Part shown: piece after piece, positions 7,457 to 14,914 of the stretch | Layout: each line of letters opens with the position of its first letter | How positions within the stretch are numbered: the stretch's first letter is position 1 | Assembly: GCA_016716465.1 (NCBI GenBank) | Contig: JADJWH010000001.1 | Location: 744,001-808,000 of the forward strand | Direction of reading: 5' to 3' | Source: Gammaproteobacteria bacterium | Lineage (GTDB): Bacteria > Pseudomonadota > Gammaproteobacteria > SZUA-140 | DNA length: 64,000 nt | Notes under the pieces: model-generated | What the model saw: only the letters and a program-made list of their open reading frames with translations | What the model was told of the DNA's origin: nothing | The model's database searches: none | Translations under genes and position numbers: made by a program

Positions 7457-8515
7457 ATGAACATGGAACCCAGGCACCCTCTGAAGACGACCGCTCCCCC
7501 GGATCTTCTGCGCTATGTTGCACCCGAGGACGAGATCAGCCTGGTGGATCTGTGGTTGATCCTGTTGCGGCACAGGCGGCTGATCGCCGCGATCGTGGTG
7601 GTTGCGTTCCTGCTGGGCCTGGCCGCGGCCGCGCTCAAGACCGACCGTTACGCCTATACGACGACCATTCAAATCGCGCGCGTCGGGGACCAGCTTCTGG
7701 AACAACCGGATACACTGCTCGCCAAACTGAATGAAAGCTATATCCCATATGTCCTGCAGCAGCGGCTCCAGCAGGAACCGGGCGCCATGGCGATCCATGC
7801 CGGCGCCGAAATCCCGAAAAACAGCAACCTGATCCTGATCCGCAGCGAAGGCCCCGAAGCCGACGCCGACCTCCACCTCAAGGTGCATGGCCAGATCCTG
7901 GACCGCCTGGCCCAGGACCAGGACCCGGCGATCGACGTCGTCAAGCTCAGCATGGAGAATGACCTCAACCGGCTCCGCAATCAGCGTGACAAGCTCAAGG
8001 ATCAGGCCGAATCCCTGCAGTCCCAGGACCAACGCCTGAACGAGCAGGAGGTTCTGCTGAAGAATCAGCTCAAGGATCTCAAGAAATTGATCGATAGTTC
8101 TGAATCGAACCGGAACAAGGCCCTGCGGGAAGTTGAGGGTGAGGCGAAGGCGATGACCCTGATGCTGATCGACACCGAGACCCGGAAGTACATGGATCGG
8201 GAAGCGGAGATCGAGGAACGTCTCCTGGTCGGGTTGCCGCAGGAGCGGGATACGCTGAAAAACGGCCTGGCCGATAATCTCCGCAGTCAGGCGGAACTGC
8301 AGGAACGGCTGCGGGAGGCGGAGGCGAAGATCGTGAATATCCGCTACACACGACCCATCACGCCCTCCCTGCGCTCACAGAATCCGCTGGGTGTCAGCAG
8401 AGAAGTCATCGTGATCCTGTCCGGGATTCTTGGACTGATGCTGGGCATTTTTTCAGCGTTCATCGCCGAGTTCCAAATCAGGATCAGGGAGAGGCTGGAC
8501 GAGCAGGCCCAGTAA
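7457..8515 (+). CDS. wzz: Wzz-type polysaccharide chain-length protein
   Basis: A 352-residue inner-membrane protein with the polysaccharide co-polymerase layout: a cytoplasmic N-terminus containing DEISLVDLWLILLRHRR, membrane segment 1 (about 49-68), a long periplasmic coiled-coil region rich in Glu, Gln and Leu, and a C-terminal membrane segment (IVILSGILGLMLGIFSAFIAEF). Such proteins set the number of repeat units made by Wzy. ATG 7457 or the GTG just before it could be used. It is clearly related to the protein at 37512, so paralogues bracket the locus. Confidence 0.85.
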   Translation: MNMEPRHPLKTTAPPDLLRYVAPEDEISLVDLWLILLRHRRLIAAIVVVAFLLGLAAAALKTDRYAYTTTIQIARVGDQLLEQPDTLLAKLNESYIPYVLQQRLQQEPGAMAIHAGAEIPKNSNLILIRSEGPEADADLHLKVHGQILDRLAQDQDPAIDVVKLSMENDLNRLRNQRDKLKDQAESLQSQDQRLNEQEVLLKNQLKDLKKLIDSSESNRNKALREVEGEAKAMTLMLIDTETRKYMDREAEIEERLLVGLPQERDTLKNGLADNLRSQAELQERLREAEAKIVNIRYTRPITPSLRSQNPLGVSREVIVILSGILGLMLGIFSAFIAEFQIRIRERLDEQAQ

Positions 8516-8616
8516 CCGATAAGCCGTTCGCGACGCCTCGAGAGCCGCCTTGGGTAGTGATAATGCGTTCACAGGATATTCATCTCTGACATTTTCCCCT
8601 TTGGTAGAATAACGCC

Positions 8617-10101
8617 ATGATGATACAACCGGTTATCCTCTCGGGCGGCTCGGGTACGCGCCTGTGGCCGCTCTCGCGGGAATATTATCCCAAGCAACTG
8701 CTGGCTCCCGTCAGCGACCGGACCCTACTGCAATCCACCGTGTGCCGCCTGGACGGATTCGACGGTGGTTCCGGTCCACGCATCGCTGCGCCACTGGTCA
8801 TCTGTAACGAGGAACACCGGTTCCTGGTGGCGGAACAGATGCGACAACTGGGCAAGCCACCCGGGCAAATCCTGCTCGAGCCGGTCGGGCGCAACACCGC
8901 GCCGGCGGCGACGCTGGCGGCGCTGCACGCCGGCGCGCGCGACGAGGATGTCGTGCTGCTGATCATGCCGGCGGACCATCTGATCCAGGATGAAGCAAGC
9001 TTCCGTCAGGCCGCCCTCGAAGGCGCGCAACTTGCCGCACAAGGCTATGTCGTCACGTTCGGTATCGTGCCCACGCGCGCCGAGACGGGCTACGGCTACA
9101 TCCGCAAGGGCGACATGATCGCCTCTATCGGTCCCCAGTCCTCAGTCCTCAGTCCTTTCCAGATAGACAAGTTCGTCGAGAAACCCGACGCCGTTACTGC
9201 ACAGTCCTACATCGATTCCGGAAACTATCTCTGGAACAGCGGGATCTTCATGGTACACGCTGGCGTGTGGCTGGAGGCCATCGGGCGATTCCGCCCTGAC
9301 ATTCGGGCGGCGGCAGAGCAGTCCTATCGGGGCGGCAAACAGGATGGTGATTTCTACCGGGTGGACAAGCCTTCGTTTACCTCCTGCCCAAGCGATTCCA
9401 TCGACTACGCCGTGATGGAAAAACTCACCGTCTCACCCGTCATGCCTGACGCCTCGCCAGCGAAAGCGGCGGTAATCCCGCTCGACGCCGGCTGGTCGGA
9501 TGTCGGCGCCTGGTCCAGCCTGTGGGAAGTATCCCCTCAGGACGCGGATGGGAATATCCTGCGCGGCGATGTCCTCGCGGAAGACACGCGCAATTCGATG
9601 TTGTATTCCGAACACCGGCTGCTCGCGGGCGTCGGTCTGGAGAACATCATCGCGATCGAGACGGCCGACGCGGTGCTGGTCGTTCATCGGGACCGGGCCC
9701 AGGACGTCAAGGAGATCGTCGGGCGTCTGAAGAAGCAGGGTCGTAGCGAGCACCAGATCCATCGCCGCGTGCACCGACCCTGGGGCAGCTATGAGGGCAT
9801 CGACAAGGGAGAGCGCTTCCAGGTCAAACGCATCACCGTAAAGCCCGGCGCGTCGTTGTCATTGCAGATGCACCACCACCGTGCCGAGCACTGGGTCGTC
9901 GTCAGCGGCACCGCCCGTGTTGTCTGCGGCGACAAGGAATTCCTGCTCAGTGAAAACCAGTCCACCTACATTCCTATCGGCGTCACCCATCGTCTGGAGA
10001 ACCCCGGCACGCTCCCGCTCGAACTGATCGAAGTCCAGTCGGGCTCGTATCTGGGGGAGGACGATATCGTCAGGTTCGAGGATCATTACGGGAGGAAGTA
10101 A
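8617..10101 (+). CDS. manC: Mannose-1-phosphate guanylyltransferase / mannose-6-phosphate isomerase
   Basis: A bifunctional 494-residue enzyme supplying GDP-mannose. The N-terminal nucleotidyltransferase has SGGSGTRLWPLSREYYPKQ, the FVEKPD motif and DAGWSDVGAWSSLWEV. The C-terminal type II isomerase cupin has RPWGSYEGIDKGERFQVKRI and LQMHHHRAEHWVVVSGTA. Two short in-frame insertions, IGPQSSVLSPFQ (about residues 171-182) and TVSPVMPDASPA (about 270-281), coincide with heptamer repeat DNA and are not expected in the family. Its product feeds gmd and fcl downstream. Confidence 0.95.
   Translation: MMIQPVILSGGSGTRLWPLSREYYPKQLLAPVSDRTLLQSTVCRLDGFDGGSGPRIAAPLVICNEEHRFLVAEQMRQLGKPPGQILLEPVGRNTAPAATLAALHAGARDEDVVLLIMPADHLIQDEASFRQAALEGAQLAAQGYVVTFGIVPTRAETGYGYIRKGDMIASIGPQSSVLSPFQIDKFVEKPDAVTAQSYIDSGNYLWNSGIFMVHAGVWLEAIGRFRPDIRAAAEQSYRGGKQDGDFYRVDKPSFTSCPSDSIDYAVMEKLTVSPVMPDASPAKAAVIPLDAGWSDVGAWSSLWEVSPQDADGNILRGDVLAEDTRNSMLYSEHRLLAGVGLENIIAIETADAVLVVHRDRAQDVKEIVGRLKKQGRSEHQIHRRVHRPWGSYEGIDKGERFQVKRITVKPGASLSLQMHHHRAEHWVVVSGTARVVCGDKEFLLSENQSTYIPIGVTHRLENPGTLPLELIEVQSGSYLGEDDIVRFEDHYGRK
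9133..9153 (+). repeat. Three CCTCAGT heptamers inside manC
   Basis: CCCCAGT-CCTCAGT-CCTCAGT run without gaps and are read as PQSSVLS. They correspond to the GGACTGA-type units on the opposite strand (compare 1577-1597). The insertion sits just before FVEKPD, a region of variable length. Confidence 0.75.
9429..9456 (+). repeat. Degenerate GCCTCAC-type heptamers inside manC
   Basis: CGTCTCA-CCCGTCA-TGCCTGA-CGCCTCG keep a 7-bp period and resemble the right arm at 49014-49041. They encode VSPVMPDAS in a stretch extra to the family. Confidence 0.55.
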
Positions 10102-10168
10102 TGGGCGATGGGTAATGGGTGAATAAATATTCTGGTTTTCATCACCCATCACGTATTACCCATCACCT
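10101..10168. repeat. Heptamer inverted-arm element, GGGTGAT type
   Basis: Left arm ATGGGCG-ATGGGTA-ATGGGTG (10101-10121), AT-rich core, right arm ATCACCC-ATCACGT-ATTACCC-ATCACCT (10141-10168). The first unit overlaps the manC stop (10099-10101). It occupies the whole manC-gmd gap apart from the gmd ribosome site. Confidence 0.85.
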
Positions 10169-10193
10169 CTCGTAAAAAACGAGGATATAACCA

Positions 10194-11279
10194 ATGTCCA
10201 AAACAGCACTGATCACCGGCATCACCGGCCAGGACGGGGCCTATCTGGCCGAGTTTCTGCTGAAGAAGGGTTATACCGTTCACGGGATCAAGCGGCGCAC
10301 CTCGCTGTTCAACACCGATCGCATCGATCATCTATATCAGGATCCGCACGTCGACAACCGCCGCTTCATCCTGCATTACGGCGATATGACGGACTCGAGC
10401 AGTCTGATTCGGATCGTACAGCAGGTGCAGCCGGACGAGATCTACAACCTCGCCGCGCAGAGCCATGTCGCGGTATCGTTTGAGGAGCCGGAATACACCG
10501 CCGACTCCGACGCCCTGGGCGCGCTGCGTTTGCTCGAGGCCATCCGTATTCTCGGGTTGGAAAAGAAGACCCGGTTCTATCAGGCCTCGACCTCCGAACT
10601 GTACGGCCTGGTGCAGGAGGTCCCCCAGAAGGAGACGACGCCGTTCTACCCGCGCTCGCCCTATGCAGTGGCAAAGCTCTACGCCTACTGGATTACAGTC
10701 AATTACCGTGAAGCCTACGGCATCTACGCCTGCAACGGCATCCTGTTCAATCATGAAAGCCCCGTCCGCGGCGAAACCTTCGTCACCCGCAAGATCACTC
10801 GCGCGATGGCCCGCATCAAGCTTGGACTGCTCGAGTGCCTGTACCTCGGCAATCTCGATGCCCGCCGCGACTGGGGCCATGCGCGTGACTACGTCGAGGC
10901 ACAGTGGCTGATGCTGCAGCAGAAAGCCGCGGAAGATTTCGTCATCGCCACCGGCATCCAGTACAGCGTGCGCGATTTCGTCGACGCCGCCGCCGCTGAG
11001 CTCGGCCTGCGCATTATCTGGAAAGGGACGGGTATCGATGAGAAGGGCTATGACGAGGCTGGCCGCTGCGTCGTCGCTGTCGATCCACGCTACTTCCGTC
11101 CGACCGAAGTGGAAACCCTGCTGGGCGATCCCACCAAGGCCAAGACCCGACTCGGCTGGAATCCTCGCACCAGTTTCAAGGACCTCGTCGCTGAAATGGT
11201 GCGGGAGGATCTTAAGGCCTCCGAGCGCGACGAGCTTTGCCGGCGCGAGGGATTCAGGACATTTGATCACCACGAATGA
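10194..11279 (+). CDS. gmd: GDP-mannose 4,6-dehydratase
   Basis: Converts GDP-D-mannose to GDP-4-keto-6-deoxy-D-mannose, the precursor of GDP-L-fucose and related 6-deoxy sugars. The 361-residue extended SDR has the NADP site GITGQDGAYLAEFLL at the N-terminus, FYQASTSELYG and the catalytic YAVAK. The segment LFNHESPVRGETFVTRKIT is diagnostic for Gmd. It is full length. The next enzyme, fcl, follows after a repeat element that contains a broken gene. Confidence 0.97.
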   Translation: MSKTALITGITGQDGAYLAEFLLKKGYTVHGIKRRTSLFNTDRIDHLYQDPHVDNRRFILHYGDMTDSSSLIRIVQQVQPDEIYNLAAQSHVAVSFEEPEYTADSDALGALRLLEAIRILGLEKKTRFYQASTSELYGLVQEVPQKETTPFYPRSPYAVAKLYAYWITVNYREAYGIYACNGILFNHESPVRGETFVTRKITRAMARIKLGLLECLYLGNLDARRDWGHARDYVEAQWLMLQQKAAEDFVIATGIQYSVRDFVDAAAAELGLRIIWKGTGIDEKGYDEAGRCVVAVDPRYFRPTEVETLLGDPTKAKTRLGWNPRTSFKDLVAEMVREDLKASERDELCRREGFRTFDHHE

Positions 11280-11284
11280 AACGT

Positions 11285-11768
11285 AGGACTAAGGACTTAG
11301 GACTAAGGACTGAGTAAGATCAAATACACAGTGCTGATAATCCTGCGGGGAGGAGGCGTTTATGGCTGGCAAGAAAGACATCAAAATTTGATTGCCTGGC
11401 AGGAAGCCAGAAATTTCCAAAGGAGTATTTATGAATGACAACTGCAAAAGAGTTTAATAGAGACTTTGGTTTGAAAGATCAGATGAGAAGGGCATCCGTG
11501 TCGGTCATGTCGAACATAGCCGAAGGTTTTGACAGGGGTGGGCGTGCTGAGTTTCACCAATTTCTGGTGGTAGCCAAGGCATCTTGCGCCGAACTGCGCT
11601 CCCAGCTGTCTTTTGAACTTGAAACGCAGGCTATATCAAAGCCAAGCATTTTGAGCAGATGATCTTGTTAACTCGGGAAGTTTCGAGAATTATCTCTGGC
11701 TTGCGCAAAGCAGTACAACATCAGCGCAAGTCTTTTACTAAGTCCTTAGTCCTTAGTCCTTAGTCCTT
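11285..11768. mobile_element. Inverted GGACTAA/AGTCCTT heptamer arms enclosing a four-helix-bundle gene
   Basis: The left arm is AGGACTA-AGGACTT-AGGACTA-AGGACTG (11285-11312). The right arm is four perfect AGTCCTT units (11741-11768). The arms are complementary and 428 bp apart. The only gene-like content between them is the disrupted four-helix-bundle frame at 11362-11763, whose end runs into the right arm. The unit is inserted between gmd and fcl, normally adjacent. No transposase is present. Calling it mobile is inference from this arrangement. Confidence 0.55.
11362..11763 (+). pseudogene. Four-helix-bundle protein (23S rRNA IVS type), frameshifted
   Basis: Four pieces in successive frames rebuild one protein of this family: MAGKKDIK (11362), LIAWQEARNFQRSIYE (from 11388), a long middle piece with DQMRRASVSVMSNIAEGF and then GGRAEFHQFLVVAKASCAEL (11435-11631), and a tail with LTREVSRIISGLRKA (from 11632, stop TAG 11761). 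At least three one-base losses separate them. The last codons come from the AGTCCTT repeat. Intact members form a four-helix bundle and are known from intervening sequences in 23S rRNA genes and as scattered copies; their function is unclear. It is unlikely to be made as a whole protein here. Confidence 0.85.
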
Positions 11769-11774
11769 AGCCCC

Positions 11775-12782
11775 ATGGTCGCACCAATTGTTTCTCAGCA
11801 GTATTCGGTTCCACAAACTGCGTCCATATATGTCGCTGGACATAGAGGCCTGGTTGGCTCTGCGTTAGTGCGGCGGCTTCAGGCCGCCGGATACAGGAAC
11901 CTGATCCTGCGTACGCACCGGGAATTGGATCTGGCAGATCAGGAGGCGGTTCGGAATTTTTTTCAGCAGCACAAGCCGCATTATGTACTGCTTGCGGCGG
12001 CGAAGGTCGGTGGCATTCTTGCCAATGACACCTATCCGGCGGAGTTCATCCACGAGAACCTGGCCATACAGACCCACGTCATTCACGAGGCTTGGCGTTC
12101 CGGTGTGAAGCGGTTGCTGTTTCTCGGATCCTCCTGCATCTATCCCCGCGACTGCCCGCAGCCGATCAGGGAGGAGTATCTTCTCACCGGGCCGCTGGAA
12201 AAGACCAACCGCGCCTATGCCCTAGCCAAGATCGCCGGCGTCGAGATGTGCCGCGCCTACAACCAGCAATACGGCACCCGCTATCTTGCCGTGATGCCGA
12301 CCAACCTGTACGGTCCGGGAGACAATTTCGATCTGCAAAACTCCCATGTCCTCCCGGCGCTAATCCGCAAGGTGCACGAAGCCAAGCTCACCGGAGCTTC
12401 CACGGTCACGGTATGGGGCACCGGAGCCCCGCGCCGCGAGTTCCTGCATAGCGATGACATGGCCGACGCCTGCCTCTTCCTGTTGAGCCTTGACGATGGG
12501 AACTTCTCATCACTCCTCATGCCTCACGCCTCACCACCGTTGATCAACATCGGTTGCGGCCAGGACATAACCATACGTGATCTGGCGGAAACCGTTCAGC
12601 GCGTTGTGGGCTTCGAAGGCACTCTGGTATTCGATTCTGGCAAGCCGGATGGCACCCCACGAAAGCTGCTGGATGTTTCACGGCTGAGCACGCTGGGCTG
12701 GGCGTCACGCATCGGTTTGGCCGATGGCATCGCCCAGGTCTACCGCTGGTATCTCGAGCAAACCGCCACGCAGGCGCGATGA
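11775..12782 (+). CDS. fcl: GDP-L-fucose synthase
   Basis: Epimerase/reductase that turns GDP-4-keto-6-deoxymannose into GDP-L-fucose. The 335-residue product shows the NADP site YVAGHRGLVGSALVRRL, FLGSSCIYPRDCPQP, the catalytic YALAK and MPTNLYGPGDNFD, all typical of Fcl. A short insertion (NFSSLLMPHASPP, about residues 243-255) before INIGCGQDITIRDLAE coincides with heptamer repeats. ATG 11775 lies 12 bp after the stop of the broken gene. Confidence 0.96.
   Translation: MVAPIVSQQYSVPQTASIYVAGHRGLVGSALVRRLQAAGYRNLILRTHRELDLADQEAVRNFFQQHKPHYVLLAAAKVGGILANDTYPAEFIHENLAIQTHVIHEAWRSGVKRLLFLGSSCIYPRDCPQPIREEYLLTGPLEKTNRAYALAKIAGVEMCRAYNQQYGTRYLAVMPTNLYGPGDNFDLQNSHVLPALIRKVHEAKLTGASTVTVWGTGAPRREFLHSDDMADACLFLLSLDDGNFSSLLMPHASPPLINIGCGQDITIRDLAETVQRVVGFEGTLVFDSGKPDGTPRKLLDVSRLSTLGWASRIGLADGIAQVYRWYLEQTATQAR
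12506..12533 (+). repeat. Four GCCTCAC-type heptamers inside fcl
   Basis: CTCATCA-CTCCTCA-TGCCTCA-CGCCTCA are contiguous and translated in frame as SSLLMPHAS. They match the C-rich arms at 45371-45398 and 49014-49041. No opposite arm is present in the gene. Confidence 0.75.
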
Positions 12783-12795
12783 CCCGCATGGTCCC

Positions 12796-13347
12796 ATGAA
12801 AGGGAAAGGAAAAGCGCTGATCCTCGACCGTGATGGCGTGGTCAATCTGGACAAGGACTATGTCTACCGAATCGAGGATTTCGAGTTCATCGACGGAATA
12901 TTCGACCTCTGTCGGGACGCGGCCGCTCAAGGCTATCTGATCCTCGTCATCACCAACCAGTCCGGGATCGGGCGCGGCTACTACACTGAGGCAGATTTCC
13001 AGGCCCTCACTGGCTGGATGAAAGCCAGGTTCCAGGAGGAGGGGGTGACCATCACCCAGGTCTATTTCTGCCCCTACCATCCCGTTCACGGGATCGGGAA
13101 ATACAAACAGGATTCCAATGACCGCAAACCCAACCCCGGTATGATCCTCAAGGCGGCACAGGACTACGATCTGGACCTCTCAAACTGTATACTCGTCGGG
13201 GATCGGGAGTCCGACATGAAGGCCGCCCAGACCGCCGGGGTAGGCCATAAGGTCCTGTATCGACCGGATGAAGACCCAGATGTCCAGACGCGTGCGGATT
13301 ATGTCGTCAGCGACCTGACCACCGTGCTCGAACTGGTGATGGAGTAA
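12796..13347 (+). CDS. gmhB: HAD phosphatase, D-glycero-D-manno-heptose 1,7-bisphosphate phosphatase type
   Basis: Removes the 7-phosphate from heptose bisphosphate in LPS core or nucleotide-heptose synthesis. The 183-residue HAD-IIIA protein has LDRDGVVN (nucleophile Asp and general acid), VITNQSG and VGDRESDMKAA. In the zinc loop CPYH is kept, but the later Cys-x-Cys pair of classical GmhB is replaced (QDSNDRKP), so the metal site looks incomplete. ATG 12796 is just after the fcl stop. The partner gmhA follows. Confidence 0.85.
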   Translation: MKGKGKALILDRDGVVNLDKDYVYRIEDFEFIDGIFDLCRDAAAQGYLILVITNQSGIGRGYYTEADFQALTGWMKARFQEEGVTITQVYFCPYHPVHGIGKYKQDSNDRKPNPGMILKAAQDYDLDLSNCILVGDRESDMKAAQTAGVGHKVLYRPDEDPDVQTRADYVVSDLTTVLELVME

Positions 13348-13362
13348 CGCTAGGAGTGTTAT

Positions 13363-13515
13363 CGATAATGGGTTATGAGTTATGGATGACTGGAACATTG
13401 AATGGGTCATCCTGTGAACACTCACATTGTTATTTCCACGACAACCCATTCTTTGATCAGAGCTCGATCTTGGGATAAATTTCATTACCCATAACCGATC
13501 ACACTCATCACCGAT
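13363..13515. repeat. Heptamer inverted-arm element, GGGTTAT type
   Basis: Left arm CGATAAT-GGGTTAT-GAGTTAT-GGATGAC (13363-13390). Right arm TTCATTA-CCCATAA-CCGATCA-CACTCAT-CACCGAT (13481-13515), ending two bases before the gmhA ATG. The core of 90 bp is longer than in sister elements and I recognise nothing in it. Confidence 0.75.
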
Positions 13516-13516
13516 C

Positions 13517-14086
13517 ATGACCGACCCCATACTGAAAGCGATCGAAGATCACCAAAAGGTGCTTGCCGCCGTCCGGGACCAGCTCGTCCCGGAAATCCAT
13601 CGGGTCGCGCAATGCCTGGTCGAATGCATCGAGGGCGGTCGCACGATCTTCTGGTGCGGCAATGGGGGAAGTGCCGCGGATGCCCAGCATATCGCCGCGG
13701 AACTGGTTGGCCGCTTCGAGCGTGACAGAAAGGCCATGGCCTCCATCGCGCTGACCACCGATACCTCGATCCTGACCAGCGTGGGCAACGATTACGGCTT
13801 CGACAGCATCTTTCAGCGCCAGGTCGAGGCACTGCTGCGCCCCGGAGATGTGCTGGTGGGACTCTCTACCTCGGGCAACAGCCCGAATATAGTGCGCGCC
13901 ATCGAACAGGCAAACGGGCAGGGGGCCACCACCATCGGCCTGCTCGGCAGGGACGGCGGCCAATTAAAGAAACTGTGCCGCCTGTCGATTGTTGTACCGG
14001 CACAGAACACCGCGCGGATTCAGGAAATGCATGGGCTGATTGGACATGTACTGTGCGATCTGATCGAACGGGGGTGCGGGAAATAG
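13517..14086 (+). CDS. gmhA: Sedoheptulose 7-phosphate isomerase
   Basis: Makes D-glycero-D-manno-heptose 7-phosphate, the first step to ADP- or GDP-heptose. The 189-residue SIS-domain protein has the Ser/Gly motif WCGNGGSAADAQHIAAELVGRF, LTTDTSILTSVGNDYGF and STSGNSPN, all characteristic of GmhA. Start ATG 13517 abuts a repeat element, so its ribosome site would lie inside the right arm; none is obvious. With gmhB it forms a heptose module inside the glycan locus. Confidence 0.95.
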   Translation: MTDPILKAIEDHQKVLAAVRDQLVPEIHRVAQCLVECIEGGRTIFWCGNGGSAADAQHIAAELVGRFERDRKAMASIALTTDTSILTSVGNDYGFDSIFQRQVEALLRPGDVLVGLSTSGNSPNIVRAIEQANGQGATTIGLLGRDGGQLKKLCRLSIVVPAQNTARIQEMHGLIGHVLCDLIERGCGK

Positions 14087-14096
14087 ATTGGATATG

Positions 14097-14168
14097 CGTT
14101 ATGGGTAATGGGTGATGAGTATAGAAAGTATCTGTACATAATCACCCATTACCCATCACTCGTTACCT
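14097..14168. repeat. Heptamer inverted-arm element, GGGTGAT type
   Basis: Left arm CGTTATG-GGTAATG-GGTGATG (14097-14117), a 23-bp core, right arm ATCACCC-ATTACCC-ATCACTC-GTTACCT (14141-14168). It starts 11 bp after the gmhA stop and is the last clear heptamer element before 43.9 kb. Confidence 0.85.
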
Positions 14169-14234
14169 CTGATTCATGTCGCAGAGCCAGAATTTGAAGA
14201 TAACCTTGATAAACAGAAAACCCGGAGATTTATC

Positions 14235-14846
14235 ATGAGTGACAAGAAAAGCACCAACGTCGTCTGGCATCAGGCCACCATCGACCGTCAGATGCGGGAG
14301 GCGATGAATGGGCACAAGAGCGTCATCCTGTGGTTCACGGGGTTGTCCGGCTCCGGGAAATCGACCCTGGCGCATGCCGTGGAAGACAAGCTCCACAAGA
14401 TGAAATGCCGCACCTTCGTGCTCGATGGCGACAACATCCGCCATGGCCTGTGCAATGACCTGGGATTCTCCGACGAGGATCGCGTGGAGAACATCCGCCG
14501 CATCGGCGAGGTGTCGAAGCTCTTCGTCGAGGCCGGCGTCATCGCGATGACCGCCTTCATCTCACCGTTCCGGGCCGACCGCGAACGCGTTCGTGGCCTG
14601 GTCATGCATGGCGATTTCATCGAGATCTACTGCAAAGCTTCCCTCGAGGTATGCGAGCAACGCGATGTAAAGGGTCTGTACAAAAAGGCGCGTGCGGGCG
14701 AGATCAAGGCCTTCACCGGCATCACTTCACCTTACGAGGCGCCCGAAAACCCCGAGATCATAGTCGAAACAGGCAAGGATCCGCTCGAAAAATGCGCCGA
14801 CCAGGTCCTCGACCTGCTGCGCGCGCGCGGCATCCTGAAAAACTAG
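14235..14846 (+). CDS. cysC: Adenylylsulfate kinase (APS kinase)
   Basis: Phosphorylates APS to PAPS, the sulfate donor for reduction or sulfotransfer. The 203-residue protein is a standalone kinase without a CysN domain. It has P-loop GLSGSGKST (residues 36-44), DGDNIRHGLCNDLGFSDEDR, FISPFRADRERVR and the GLYKKARAGEIKAFTGI segment, so the APS-specific elements are intact. No cysD, cysN or sulfotransferase gene is in the window. It precedes an SLC13 permease; from memory that pairing occurs in sulfate gene clusters of marine gammaproteobacteria. Confidence 0.92.
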   Translation: MSDKKSTNVVWHQATIDRQMREAMNGHKSVILWFTGLSGSGKSTLAHAVEDKLHKMKCRTFVLDGDNIRHGLCNDLGFSDEDRVENIRRIGEVSKLFVEAGVIAMTAFISPFRADRERVRGLVMHGDFIEIYCKASLEVCEQRDVKGLYKKARAGEIKAFTGITSPYEAPENPEIIVETGKDPLEKCADQVLDLLRARGILKN

Positions 14847-14851
14847 GCAGT

Positions 14852-14876
14852 GGGGACAGATTTCAAATCTGTCCCC
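14852..14876. repeat. GGGGACAGATTT palindrome after cysC
   Basis: Perfect 12+1+12 palindrome GGGGACAGATTT-C-AAATCTGTCCCC starting 5 bp after the cysC stop. It could act as a transcript-end hairpin, though no T run follows. It is identical in both arms to the copy inside aroA. Confidence 0.9.
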
Positions 14877-14914
14877 ATATCAGGCAGCACCAATTAAGCA
14901 ATATCCCGAAGCCC

